DNA from: Asterias rubens
Taxonomy: Eukaryota; Echinodermata; Asteroidea; Forcipulatida; Asteriidae
Length of the DNA stretch: 64,000 nucleotides
Assembly: GCF_902459465.1 (NCBI RefSeq)
Contig: NW_022985708.1
Span: 1 to 64,000, forward strand
Direction of reading: 5' to 3'
Shown here: one piece after another, positions 48,716 through 59,496 of the stretch
How the letters are laid out: each line of letters begins with the position of its first letter
How positions within the stretch are numbered: position 1 is the first letter of the stretch
The notes under the pieces: model-generated
What the model was told of the DNA's origin: nothing
Database searches by the model: none
What the model saw: the letters and a program-made list of their open reading frames with translations, nothing else
Program-made: the position numbers and the translations under genes

Positions 48716-49740
48716 CAGCGGGATCCAATCAGCGGGGTCCAATGGGATCCCATTCAGTGAGACGCAATGGGATCCCATTCAGCGGGGTCCAATGGGATCC
48801 CATTCAGTGAGGTCCAATGGGATCCCATTCAGTGGGGTCCAATGGGATCCCATTCAGTGAGACGCAATGGGATCCCATTCAGTGGGGTCCAATGGGATCC
48901 CATTCAGTGGGGTCCAATGGGATCCCATTCAGCGGGGTCCAATGGGATCCCATTCAGTGGGGTTCAATGGAATCCCATTCAGTGGAATCCAATGGGATCC
49001 CATTCTGCAGGGTACAATGGGATCCCAGTTAGTGGGGTCCAATGGGATCCCATTCAGTAAGAGGCAACGGGATCCCATTCAGCTGGTCCCAATAGGATCC
49101 CATTCTGCATGATCCAACGGGATCCCATTCAGCGGGGACTAATGGGATCCCATTCAGTGAGAGGCAATGGGATCCCATTCAGCTGGTCCCAATGGGATCC
49201 CATTCTGCAGGATCCAACGGGATCCCATTCTGCAGGGTCCAATGGGATCCCAGTTAGTGGGGTCCAATGGGATCCCATTCAGTAAGAGGCAACGGGATCC
49301 CATTCAGCTGGTCCCAATGGGATCCCATTCTGTAGGATCCAACGGGATCCCATTCAGCTGGTCCCAATAGGATCCCATTCAGCAGGTACCCAACAGGATC
49401 CCATTCAGTGGGGTCCAATGGGATCCCATTCTGCGGGATCCAACGGGATTCCATTCAGCAGGACCCAACGGGATCCCATTCAGCAGGACCCAACAGGATC
49501 CCATTCAGCAGGACCCAACGGGATCCCATTCAGCAGGATCCCATTGAAGTGGATAGTCTCAATGGAATTTTGGGAGATAGGATCCCGTTAGGTCCCATAG
49601 AATCGGATCCCGTTGGGTCCTGTTTAACGGGATCCCGTTGGCTCACTTTCAGTTGGACCCAACGGGATCCCATTGTCCCAATTTCCAATGGGATCCAGTT
49701 CAATGGGATCCCGTTGGATCTTGTTCAACGGGATTCAACT
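48716..49740. repeat. GGGATCCC minisatellite, segment 2
   Basis: More than 35 units of about 25 bp, many with the palindrome ATGGGATCCCAT. Units toward the right become AACGGGATCCCATT with CAGCAGGACCC linkers. Open frames (GSHSVGSNGIPF types) in three phases reflect the repeat, not protein. The stretch 48955-49020 is the uninterrupted target of the transposon. Confidence 0.95.
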
Positions 49741-49923
49741 GGATTTTTCTCCTGGGGAAGTACATGTATTGTCAACGCAGCTTGGTGGTGTATCCCTGAA
49801 ATGCGATAGTTGGACAGCTGTCATACATATCAGTCACAATATGCTCTTCTTAGCTACCAAAATGACCTTATTTGTTAATGTATTTTTTTACTCTTTTTTT
49901 CTCTAGACAATTTTCAGCAGTAG

Positions 49924-50013
49924 GTTCTGCAGAAACTGCAGAAACTGGAAGATGTGCAGGCCCAGATAGTTGATATGCTGGCAAACCTGGCAAAATCATC
50001 AGCAACTACACGG
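49924..50013 (+). CDS. Orphan exon, leucine-rich coiled coil
   Basis: A 30-codon phase-0 segment between a CAGCAGTAG acceptor and a GTAGGT donor reads VLQKLQKLEDVQAQIVDMLA then NLAKSSATTR. It looks coding (heptad leucines). The scaffold gap begins 18 bp after the donor, so its gene cannot be assigned. Confidence 0.4.
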
Positions 50014-50031
50014 GTAGGTCCTGCCGACCTG

Positions 50032-50531
50032 NNNNNNNNNNNNNNNNNNNNNNNNNNNNNNNNNNNNNNNNNNNNNNNNNNNNNNNNNNNNNNNNNNNNN
50101 NNNNNNNNNNNNNNNNNNNNNNNNNNNNNNNNNNNNNNNNNNNNNNNNNNNNNNNNNNNNNNNNNNNNNNNNNNNNNNNNNNNNNNNNNNNNNNNNNNNN
50201 NNNNNNNNNNNNNNNNNNNNNNNNNNNNNNNNNNNNNNNNNNNNNNNNNNNNNNNNNNNNNNNNNNNNNNNNNNNNNNNNNNNNNNNNNNNNNNNNNNNN
50301 NNNNNNNNNNNNNNNNNNNNNNNNNNNNNNNNNNNNNNNNNNNNNNNNNNNNNNNNNNNNNNNNNNNNNNNNNNNNNNNNNNNNNNNNNNNNNNNNNNNN
50401 NNNNNNNNNNNNNNNNNNNNNNNNNNNNNNNNNNNNNNNNNNNNNNNNNNNNNNNNNNNNNNNNNNNNNNNNNNNNNNNNNNNNNNNNNNNNNNNNNNNN
50501 NNNNNNNNNNNNNNNNNNNNNNNNNNNNNNN
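50032..50531. other. Scaffold gap of exactly 500 N
   Basis: Five hundred undetermined bases, a placeholder length. Adjacency of the flanking sequence is not proven. Confidence 0.99.
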
Positions 50532-51275
50532 CCTGAAACTTGCCATAATGTTTATTCTACCGAAGTTTCCATGATGACGTTAAACAAAATCAACACTAGA
50601 GGGTGTTTTTGACTTGTTTTGCATATTCTGTTGTCACAAATTGTATTTTCCCCAGAATTTCTATCTTGTTTTGTCCTATAATCTTACAAAATTTGGCAAA
50701 CTTGTTTATTTTGACATACTCAACATGGTTACAACTTTTGTTCATACTGGAGTCACTTTAGTTGAGGGTGCTATAATCCATTAATTTAATATTGGGTACA
50801 GGGCAACTGCTACAACAATTCACTGTACATAATGAAATAAACTGAATTTAAATTGAATTATTGTGTAGGTCTGTGTAGGTATAAACTACTATTCCCAAAT
50901 ATTTAGGAAAATATGTAAATAAGTAATTATTTAGTCTTTAAATATCATCTCTAAATTTTTTAATCTTTTAAATATGTTTGGTTAAATTTAAATAATGCCA
51001 TGCATCTTTGTTAATAAGTACATGTAATGCGATAAAGGACCGCGCCTTCGGTTTGACAATGACCCTCCACTCTCTTTTATTCTCTTTTAAGATATGTCTG
51101 TTCCGAGCTTGGCAATCATCAAATTATGAATTTTTTATGATTTTTTTTTATTGTTTGATTATATAGGTTCTGAAACATTCTGAAACATCTGCTACATAAT
51201 ATCAAACCTGAGTTGTATTAAGTCCATATAGAGCTATTCAAATACTAATTCAAATACAGTGGCAAGTTGACCATC
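50532..51275. other. No gene seen after the gap
   Basis: AT-rich sequence without a recognisable exon. 5' UTR or promoter sequence of the CIDE-N gene may be here. Confidence 0.5.
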
Positions 51276-52489
51276 ATGCCAGTTTATACAATTTGGAGCA
51301 GTGACAGGGAGCTAAGAAAAAGCATCGTGGCCAGCAGCTTTCACGAGATACTTGAAAAAGGTATTTGTACTGTCATCTTACCACTTTTTGTAAAGTTATG
51401 TTGTGTTTTTACGTTTTAGCTTTAATTAACTGCTAGAATTACTACTATTCCTCATGGAAAAGGGGACATTTATAATTTTACCCAAAACTATTAGTAATTG
51501 TGCAGGCCAAGGCCTTTCATGCATCAGTTCATTAGCCCAACATTAGGTACTTGGATAGGGAACTGACACAGATTTAAGTCAAGTAGTTCAATATGTGATC
51601 ATTTCATTCTTTTGTATCAGTAAAACATCACATCAATACAATTGTATTATTATTATTGTTTGTTTGATTTTGAGGGCGCTATTTTATCATTTACCAGGCA
51701 CTTATTCATGACGTTATTACAGGACTTAGAGAAACACAATTCGCACCTGACTGTGACAAGTAAAAAACCTAAACCATCGCATCTTCCTGAACTTAGGTCA
51801 CAAATGTTTATATATGAAGCTTCCACTATGGTGCTGGGTCACCTCTTCCAAACACTTGTCAAACATTGATCACATCTTTTGTAGGAAAAGCCAAGTTTGA
51901 TCTCAAGAGTCATGTGGAGGCGAGAGAGGTGACGGAAGAAGATGGTACAGACATTGACGAGGATGAAGTCCTACAGGAAATTGGGACTGGAACAACTTCC
52001 TGATACTTCTTAAAACGGGAGAAACTTGGAAACCAGCTGAACTGTTGTCGCCAGTAGTTAACAAAAGTGTACATGATGCTCCTGAATTACATCTTGTCGA
52101 AACAAGAACAAGTCAACCAAGCACACAATCTGCAAGCTCATCTATGGTCAATCAGAATATCCGAGTCATCTCCCACTATCCCCCTTCAGCCCAGCGGGTA
52201 TCGCAAACCCTTTCATCGGGGAAGGAGTGCGTGGTTTGGAGGGAAATGATATCTGAGGCTGCAAACTTCTACTTAGGCAAGCACCCAAATCTGAGCAGTG
52301 CTACAGAATATGGCTGTATTGGCAGGAAAATGTTTGGCACCTTTCCATCTATACGACGTGATGGAGAACTTGAATGGGTATGAGTCCATTGTTTTGCTTT
52401 TTATAGTAGTTGAAAGAGACATGGTCTCCAAAAACACATGTGGTTGAAGAAAAAATTGCAAATGAATTTGTTCACCCGCAGTGCGCAAA

Positions 52490-53052
52490 GAATGACATAC
52501 TAAAACAGACATGCTGAAATCGAAGTTGTGAATGTGCCTTAGTTGCAAAATTCAAAAATGTCTAACAAATTTTTACATGTTTCCATTGATTTGGTCATAA
52601 CTCGATCGTCCCACCTATCATTTTTGGTACTTTCAATGCCCAAGATGTTTTTTTTTACAAGATTTCTATTTTCATAGTTTGCATACATGTACAACCAAAA
52701 TGGCCACCAATTTAACGATTTATCATTGATTTGGTCATAAAGTTGGTACTTTAAATGCTTAAAATTTACATATCATGGTGGGTAATGCCAGTGCATATGC
52801 TTCTACACAAGATTATATATAGACCCTTGATTACATGCAAACTACAACACTCTAACCAAGGGATAGCTATGCCTAGATAAGCCTGAGGAAAAAATTACTT
52901 TAGAAATTTAAAGTAGTCAAAATGTTATGTAGGACAAGTTATATGGCAAAAACGATGGAAACATGTAAAATTGAAAGACATTTTTTAATTATATATTTTA
53001 GGCATATTCCCACTTATTTACTTGGGTTTTATGCGGAGTTTTAGTATGTCAC
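52490..53052. repeat. Possible foldback element in intron of copy C
   Basis: ATGACATACTAAAAC at 52492 is mirrored at 53037-53051, and TTTTACATGTTTCCAT at 52568 is mirrored near 52965. Pairing between the blocks is poor. ATTGATTTGGTCATAA is also directly repeated inside. Confidence 0.45.
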
Positions 53053-54454
53053 TCTAGGGAACTTACCAAAATGCATGCACTTTAATGAAGACACATCTGT
53101 TGCAATTTGTTTGAGGTTTACATAACAAAATGAGGTAGTTTGCCTAGACTAATACTACTATAATAGATGCCTGTTAATACAAGCCCCGTATATTGTTGGG
53201 AGAACTTTGCAAGCTTTGAATACAAAACAGTGTTATTTGGATTAAAACACCAATGACTAGCTTTCAACCAGATGAGAGTGGACAGTCACCCAGTCACAAT
53301 TTAATTGTGGCTTATGCAAGCTAAATTAATTTTAAAAGGGAATTTATTAACCTTGACCTCTTTTGTTGACCTTGTTTTTAGTGAACTAAGTCGTTTCAAA
53401 CATTTTCAACACAAATGTGGCTTTTCAATATCTATGGGTATTTAAGGAATAACAACTTCACACCAGACCCATTTCTAATCGTACATTATTCTTTGTCTCT
53501 TTTGTTTGTTCCAGTCCTTCTTCACCAAATGCCTATCACAGAGAATCAGACATATTAGGTGGGCGGATAAAAAGCGGACACACCCGTTGAACATAAGTCA
53601 AGATGGTTCTGGCAAGTGCCTCGTGTTGCCCCTATGCTTTGCAGCTCAAATGAGTCTACAGATCAATCGATTGAAGATTACGAGAAGCATCTTACTGAAA
53701 TACAGCAGGAATGGAACAAAGGAAAGAAGAGAAGCATCACACATCTGAAGATGCTACTTCAGGAGGCCTTCCACAACAACCAAGAGTGGATTAGAGGGCT
53801 CCCAGACTCGGAATTTGCACAAATTTTGAGAAAGATTCCTTGCTACGAAGACGGTGAAATGGTAAGTCATGGCATGTCTTATATTTTAGTTATACAGATA
53901 AAAGGACGCACCATTCATAACAAGTAAATGTTGTTCCCACACAGTAGGTAAAGTAGGATATGGAACATAGCTCTTCTGGATCCCCAAAGACCCTAGCACT
54001 CCATGAGGCCTCTTAGAATATGGAATGCATTTGCTGTATGTTTTTTAGTCCAAATACCGTTTGAGGGATTGAAAGCAACCTCCCATCCAACAGACTGTTC
54101 AACAAATTAAGTGCATCATGCAGTAGATGCAAAGGCCATACAAAAATAATTTCTGGAAAATTCAAATTACAGTGTGGGGGAGGGGGGCATCTGGTGTGGA
54201 ACCTGAGGTAGGTTGAGCATGCCATTCTTGGGGTAGGGGTTGGTCCCTCTTTAGCTACCTTATGGTGCTGCACGTGATGCAACACAGGCCTTACCCTTCA
54301 GTGTTTGTTTTCGTAGCACACCAGTCTAGTATACTGTGCTTTTTACTAGCCCGCAGACACTGTTAGTTGCCTAGATTGTAACCTGTGCATTTTTTATAGT
54401 CTGTCTGAGATATATTCTTAGTGATATTTATACCTTATATTTGTGTTATATTCG

Positions 54455-54547
54455 CTGTCATTTTCAACATTTGTTCTCACAATCAATTTTGTGGAATATT
54501 CCACAAAATTGATTGTGGGAACAATGACAACGACAAAAATGACAGTG
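54455..54547. repeat. Near-perfect palindrome
   Basis: Centred at about 54497/54498 (GTGGAATATTCCAC). TTGTTCTCACAATCAATTTT pairs with AAAATTGATTGTGGGAACAA, and the outer CTGTCATTTT pairs with AAAATGACAG. Located in an intron of copy C. Confidence 0.88.
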
Positions 54548-55114
54548 AAGACGAAGTGATTATGGTTTAATAAAGTTACAAGGTTACAAGAATTTGTTTT
54601 AATTTCCTGTATTACATCTGAAAACAAAACTTTTTTTAAGTTGCCCACCGGGCAAGTTGAGAAGTGGGTTTTACTAGCCCACAGTAGTTTTTCTACTAGA
54701 CAATGTATACCGGGCTAGTGTTATAATGTTCGCTGACTGGTGCAGCAAAACAAGATATCTATGCAATTTTGCATTATTTTTTATCTATATTACAATTTGG
54801 TATTTTAAACAGGTAAATGAAGACTTTAAGAGGATTGTTGGAGATAAGCAATTTCGAATGATACCCAACAACATCAAGGTGTTAATGGAAGCTGTGGAAA
54901 GTCTCATGCCCGAGTCATCACGTACAGAGGTAGGTATAACACTTATCTTGGTATGACACTTATTTTGAAATAAATACAGAATTTTTACCCATGACCTTTC
55001 GCATTCTAGAGCATACCTCTTCTATCACCGAGCTTGCCCAATAAAAGCCAGTAAGAACCCTACATGTATGTACCGGCGGGATTCTTACATAGGATTCTCA
55101 ATGGCCTCTAGATA

Positions 55115-55310
55115 AGGGGCAAGCTTGGTTAGGGGGTCTGTTCTAGAAGGCCGTGGCTTCAAATCCTGCTTGAGACATTTATGGATTTTTGTCACAGCAC
55201 TCGTAAAGCGCCGAGTTCACTGTGCTTTATGTACATCATGTATGAGGGCAAAAGTATTGTTTAACATTCCCCCTGATGCAAGAATTACAGTATTCAATGA
55301 ATGTTGCTAT
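55115..55310 (+). mobile_element. tRNA-derived SINE in intron of copy C
   Basis: AGCTTGGTTAGGGGG and GTGGCTTCAAATCCTGC are degenerate A and B boxes. The body GTAAAGCGCCGAGTTCACTG and the end GATGCAAGAATT match the SINE at 32.4 kb. Confidence 0.6.
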
Positions 55311-56145
55311 TGATTTCCCTTCAAGAATTTTGACTAAAATCACCCAGAATTGGCAAAATCAATGACAATTTATTTTTAATTAAGTTTTTTAGTGCTTTAC
55401 TTGCTTTAGACATGACAAACTTAAATGTTGTCATTTCAAAAGCATAAGATTTGTTTACCACATTATTGGTCAAGTGTCTGGAAGTGATTCCATACTTTAC
55501 TAAAATCAACATATATAACCAGCCTGTGAAAATCTCAGCTCATGTAGTTATTTCTTTTACGACAAAACAGTGAAGTGCATTCAGCATTTTGTATTCATTT
55601 TAATGGCCACATGGTTTGTTTTTGTAGAAAAATACAAATTTTTGACCTTATTTTATTAACTATTTGCAATCGATAACACATTAGGCAGAAATATTTTAAG
55701 GACAGTTTTCTACCATCATCATCTTTGTACCATGTTCTTGTAAATCTGTGAACATTTACTGAGAGAATGATTGAAGTGATCAAACACATAGAGAAGGCAA
55801 CAGCATTCGATAAAGGGAAAGGCGTCAAAACTCGGAAGATCATCACTGTTAAAGAGGTAACTGTAAATGGTATAAATTTCTGTCTCAAGGTGAATTGAGC
55901 CATGGAGGAAAGAGACAGGTTGTAGTCATGGACCCTGGTGCTCCAGGTTCAATGCTGTAGTTAAGGTCTGAAAGTGAAGACCTGAAGAACTAACTGACAC
56001 CTGTGTGGGTCTTACTGGTCTTCGCATCCCTCTTGGGTTTGACACCCTGTGGTCTCAGTCTTTGTTTCCGTTCAAGAGTATAGATTTTGATTTTTTGCAT
56101 AATTATTAAAAGCTCTTTCTCTGAGAAAGGACAGTTGTTATCATT

Positions 56146-56308
56146 CAGTGTTGTAGGTCTGGTCTCGCTGCTCGAGACCGTTATTTTTGCGGTCTTGGGT
56201 CTTGGTTTCGGCCTGCAAAAGTCTCGGTCTCAGAAGGGCTGGTCTCAGTTTCGGGAGGGGAGGCCTCGGCTGTCAATGTCTCGGTCTCAACCCTCAAGAC
56301 ACTACAAC
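56146..56308. repeat. GTCTCGG/GGTCTTGG word-repeat element
   Basis: AGTGTTGTAGG at the left and ACACTACAAC at the right are roughly inverted. Between them lie many GGTCTCG, GGTCTTGG and CTCGAGACC words. It is a small non-autonomous element of low internal complexity. Confidence 0.6.
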
Positions 56309-56594
56309 AAGTAACGCTATTTTATGTACATAAATTAAGCAACGCCAACAACTCATCAACTCATCAGACTTCGAAATGCCATCGTAATTGGTTTTTCAAC
56401 CCTCGGCAATAAATACAGACATTATGTTCGCTCACCCCCCTATGCAAACATGCAATGTCATATACATTCATGCAGTACAAGAAGGAGGTTTTGATGAAAA
56501 TTCTGCACTTGGTTAATTTCCCCATTGGCCCAAGTGGAGAATTTTGTCAGTAAGCGCAGAATTCTGCAGTAAGCAGAGCCATGAAAATGGGCCC

Positions 56595-56700
56595 AGGTTG
56601 GTGTATAATAGTGGCACCTTTCCCTGTCTTTGGACCCGGTTTGAATCCCGGACATGGGCCTTGCATATGAATTAGATTTTCAGCCCTACCTGAAGTCACA
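56595..56700 (+). mobile_element. SINE fragment
   Basis: ATAATAGTGGCACC followed by CGGTTTGAATCCCGG gives a good B box about 40 bp downstream of a possible A box. The end is not delimited. Confidence 0.4.
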
Positions 56701-57640
56701 GGATTTATCTGAACTGGATTTTTGGTTCAAATAAATCACATGATCTTTGGAGTTAGTTCTACTTCTAGTGGTCTAAAAAGTGTATTACTGAACCAAATTC
56801 AAATCTGATTGTTCACATTTACCCATTTCAATTTTTGAATAGTGAAATTTGCCCAATTTCTTTAAAAGTTATGGGTTAGGTTGGTCCATACTGACAGCAT
56901 TGAATGTATTTTAAATAGTCACCAGGCATGTGGCTGGGTTATACCACCAATTTCAAGTAGGGGTGTTTTTGGACTGTTGTAAGTGCTCAACATTAACCGC
57001 ATACTATATTGTTGAGATGAGACAGTGGTCTTGTGGAAAATAAACAAATCAGCATGTGGGAAAACAATTTATTCTTTGCAGTGTTGCCAGACATTTTTCC
57101 ACTTTTGGCTTGAGTTTTAATGATGTGAAAACACTACTTATGGTAACCACCTTTGTTATCAACATTTATTGAAAATGAAATATTTTGTTATCAAAATAGC
57201 TCAGCTGTAATGGTAAGTTAATTACAAAAAGGCACTGGAGTGTTGCCATAACTGCGTGTTAACCTGAACAAGAATGGGGGATCAATCTTTGCACTCACTC
57301 CCCCACCCACACCCCCGCAACATTTTTATGTAATTTCTTAAACCTGTAGCTGGTCATCATGAGACTTGCTAACTTTATGGTAAATCTTTGCATCTTGGCA
57401 TTTTTGTTTTGCCATGACAACCAAAATATTTTGAATTGTATTTTTTTTTTTCATGAATTTTGTTTATTGGTCATATTTTCTCTTGAAGAAAAGAAGGCTT
57501 CTGAACAAAATCCTGGAAAAATACCATTGTTACCAACAACAAAATAAGGCGATATGCCGAGTTAGGGTAAAGTTAGCAAGTCTTGTGCCGATCAGCTGCA
57601 AGTTTAGGAAATCACAGGAAAATACTGTGTGTGTGTTTGT

Positions 57641-57661
57641 GGGGGGGGGGGGGGGGGGGGG
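57641..57661. repeat. Run of 21 G
   Basis: Homopolymer following a GTGTGTGTTTGT stretch, in the long intron of copy C. Confidence 0.95.
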
Positions 57662-58401
57662 CAGCATGATCTCCACTGCTTTTTTTCAGGTTAAACCCCA
57701 GTGATGGTAACACTCAAGTGGTTTACTTTAATTGACCATTACAGCTGATCTAATTTGATATAAGATTTAGTTTAATTTCAATTTTTATTTTATTAAAAAA
57801 GTTGTATACAGGGTAAGTGTCCGGCATCACTGCAAAAAATTAAGTATTTCCCCCAGCTATTTTGTTATTTTTTCCACACAAGACCAAGTGGACGATGTTC
57901 AAATCAGAACACTACCATTTTTATGCTTGAAAAAGTAAAAACTAAAAAAAAACTATTTCAAATGATTGGCATAACCCATCTCTGTGCTGACCCAGCCACA
58001 TGTTGATTATTTTATACATAAATTTTAAAGGCAAATTTCACTTATCAAAAATTGGGGAAAAGGGTGAAACCACCCTGAAATAGTTATTTGTGCTATTTCT
58101 ATGGCAACAAGTTGTTTATTAAGAAAATGTTCAAACCAAAGGTCAAACAATGTAAGTATGAAGGAAGTCTGTTTTTGACCGTGGCCACCATATGTTTATT
58201 TACAGTCCCTTACTTAGTCCCTAAGGTCTCAAAACTCGTCTTATGATTTACTTCAAAATTGTTCTCATTATTTGAGAAAAGATTTTGAGTATCTTTTAGT
58301 ACCTACAGGGATCCGAAAATTTTTGTTTTATTTGTTTGTTCGTTTTTTTTTTTTTTTAATTATTGTTTTTTTTTGGTATTATTATTTGTTTTTATTTGGA
58401 A

Positions 58402-58425
58402 GGGGGGGGGGGGGGGGGGGGGGGG
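58402..58425. repeat. Run of 24 G after T-rich tract
   Basis: Preceded by 80 bp of nearly pure T with few interruptions. It is about 250 bp before the last exon of copy C. Confidence 0.95.
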
Positions 58426-59334
58426 TGGCGATCAAGGTATTTAACCAGGGTAAACCAAACTTATTAGACATATTATATGGGCTTCATTTTGGTAGCCCAA
58501 CTGGGTCTGCCCCTGAAGGCTACTAGCATGAATTTTCATGTAGTAATTTTGAAACTTTTTGGAGCCTCTGTTTTTCGTTCTGCAACAACATACCCGTGGA
58601 AAATTATTTTGTTGCCAAGTGCGGACTATGCATATTGTAAATTGCTTTCATATTTCAAACATTTAACTTTCAGGACGTACAAGATGACGAAGTTGATGAC
58701 ACCTTGAAAACTGACGATAGACAGCCACCTAAATTCATGATCATCAAAAGTGACGGCAAGATCAGGGGAGTTTTCATCGTTGGAGATGGTGTCCACATTT
58801 CTTGTAGTAAAACAGTCGCAGACGCTGTAATCACGCTGCTGCTGGGTGTGTATTATGTTTTTGATTTGGAGTACCCCAAAATATATTCACAACTTCTTGG
58901 TACACTCCAGACTCATTGTATTGGTGGGGTGCAATTTGAAGGGAAAAAAAAGTTCAAAGTATAAGGTCTTCAGCAACACACTGCGCCAAAAGCTGGCAGT
59001 AGCATTATCATCAACTTCCATCAGTGGAAATTCTGTTGACTAATCCTTTAAATGTTTCAATTTGGCCAAAATTTAAAGGATTTCGCATTGGATTCCTGTC
59101 TACTTGAGCATTTTCTGAACAAACAAGTTTAAAGTTTCACAAGTTCGTTTCAGTATTTTGATTCTGATGTTTACAGAACTTTGAATTATACCTTTAATTT
59201 CTGAAAACCGTTTTGGGGCACAAAAACCTTACAATGTACCTTTCAAATTAAAGGTTATTTTTAAGGCTTTAAAAGACTGTGTTAAACATTTGACATTTTA
59301 ACATGTTTTTAGGTGTTTATACTGATGTAGAATC

Positions 59335-59496
59335 CCAGGTAGCAAGCCAACGTTGGTCCAACGTTGGAAACTCGCAACTTGTTGGACGTTGGAAAAACTG
59401 GTTGGTCCAACGTTGCGGCAACGTCGGATTTCATTTGCTATAACGTTGGAATCTTTGGTTGGTTTCACGTGTTTCCAATGTTGGAAACTTGTTGGG
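59335..59496. repeat. Cluster of CCAACGTTGG palindromes
   Basis: At least eight full or partial copies (CCAACGTTGG, GGACGTTGG, AACGTTGGAA, CCAATGTTGG) occur in 160 bp, irregularly spaced and self-complementary. Confidence 0.85.

Larger units (their letters stand above)
51276..59043 (+). pseudogene. CIDE-N plus SAMD3-like gene, copy C (three frame shifts)
   Basis: Exons are 51276-51360, 51885-52377, 53515-53861, 54813-54929, 55764-55856 and 58674-59043. The first two give a CIDE-N domain as in DFF40/DFF45 and CIDE proteins: SSDRELRKSIVASSFHEILE, TEEDGTDIDEDEVLQEI, and LILLKTGETWKPAE. The rest is the SAMD3-like body: WREMISEAANFYLGKHPNL, EWSFFTKCLSQRIRHIRWAD, GVYYVFDLEYPKIYSQLLG and a final NSVD, as in copy B. 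Three single-base shifts break it: one missing base near 52000, one missing near 53612, and one extra A in the 8-A run near 58945. Exon order and phases otherwise match copy B exactly. It may be a young pseudogene or a real gene with assembly indels. CIDE-N domains form homotypic polymers in apoptotic DNA fragmentation and lipid-droplet proteins; a role here is inference. Confidence 0.78.

Noticed and set aside
48205-49809. Frames of GSHSVGSNGIPF type in three phases
   Set aside because: Product of the 25-bp GGGATCCC minisatellite; no gene context.
49914-50574. Long frames across 50032-50531
   Set aside because: The frames are open only because the gap consists of N.
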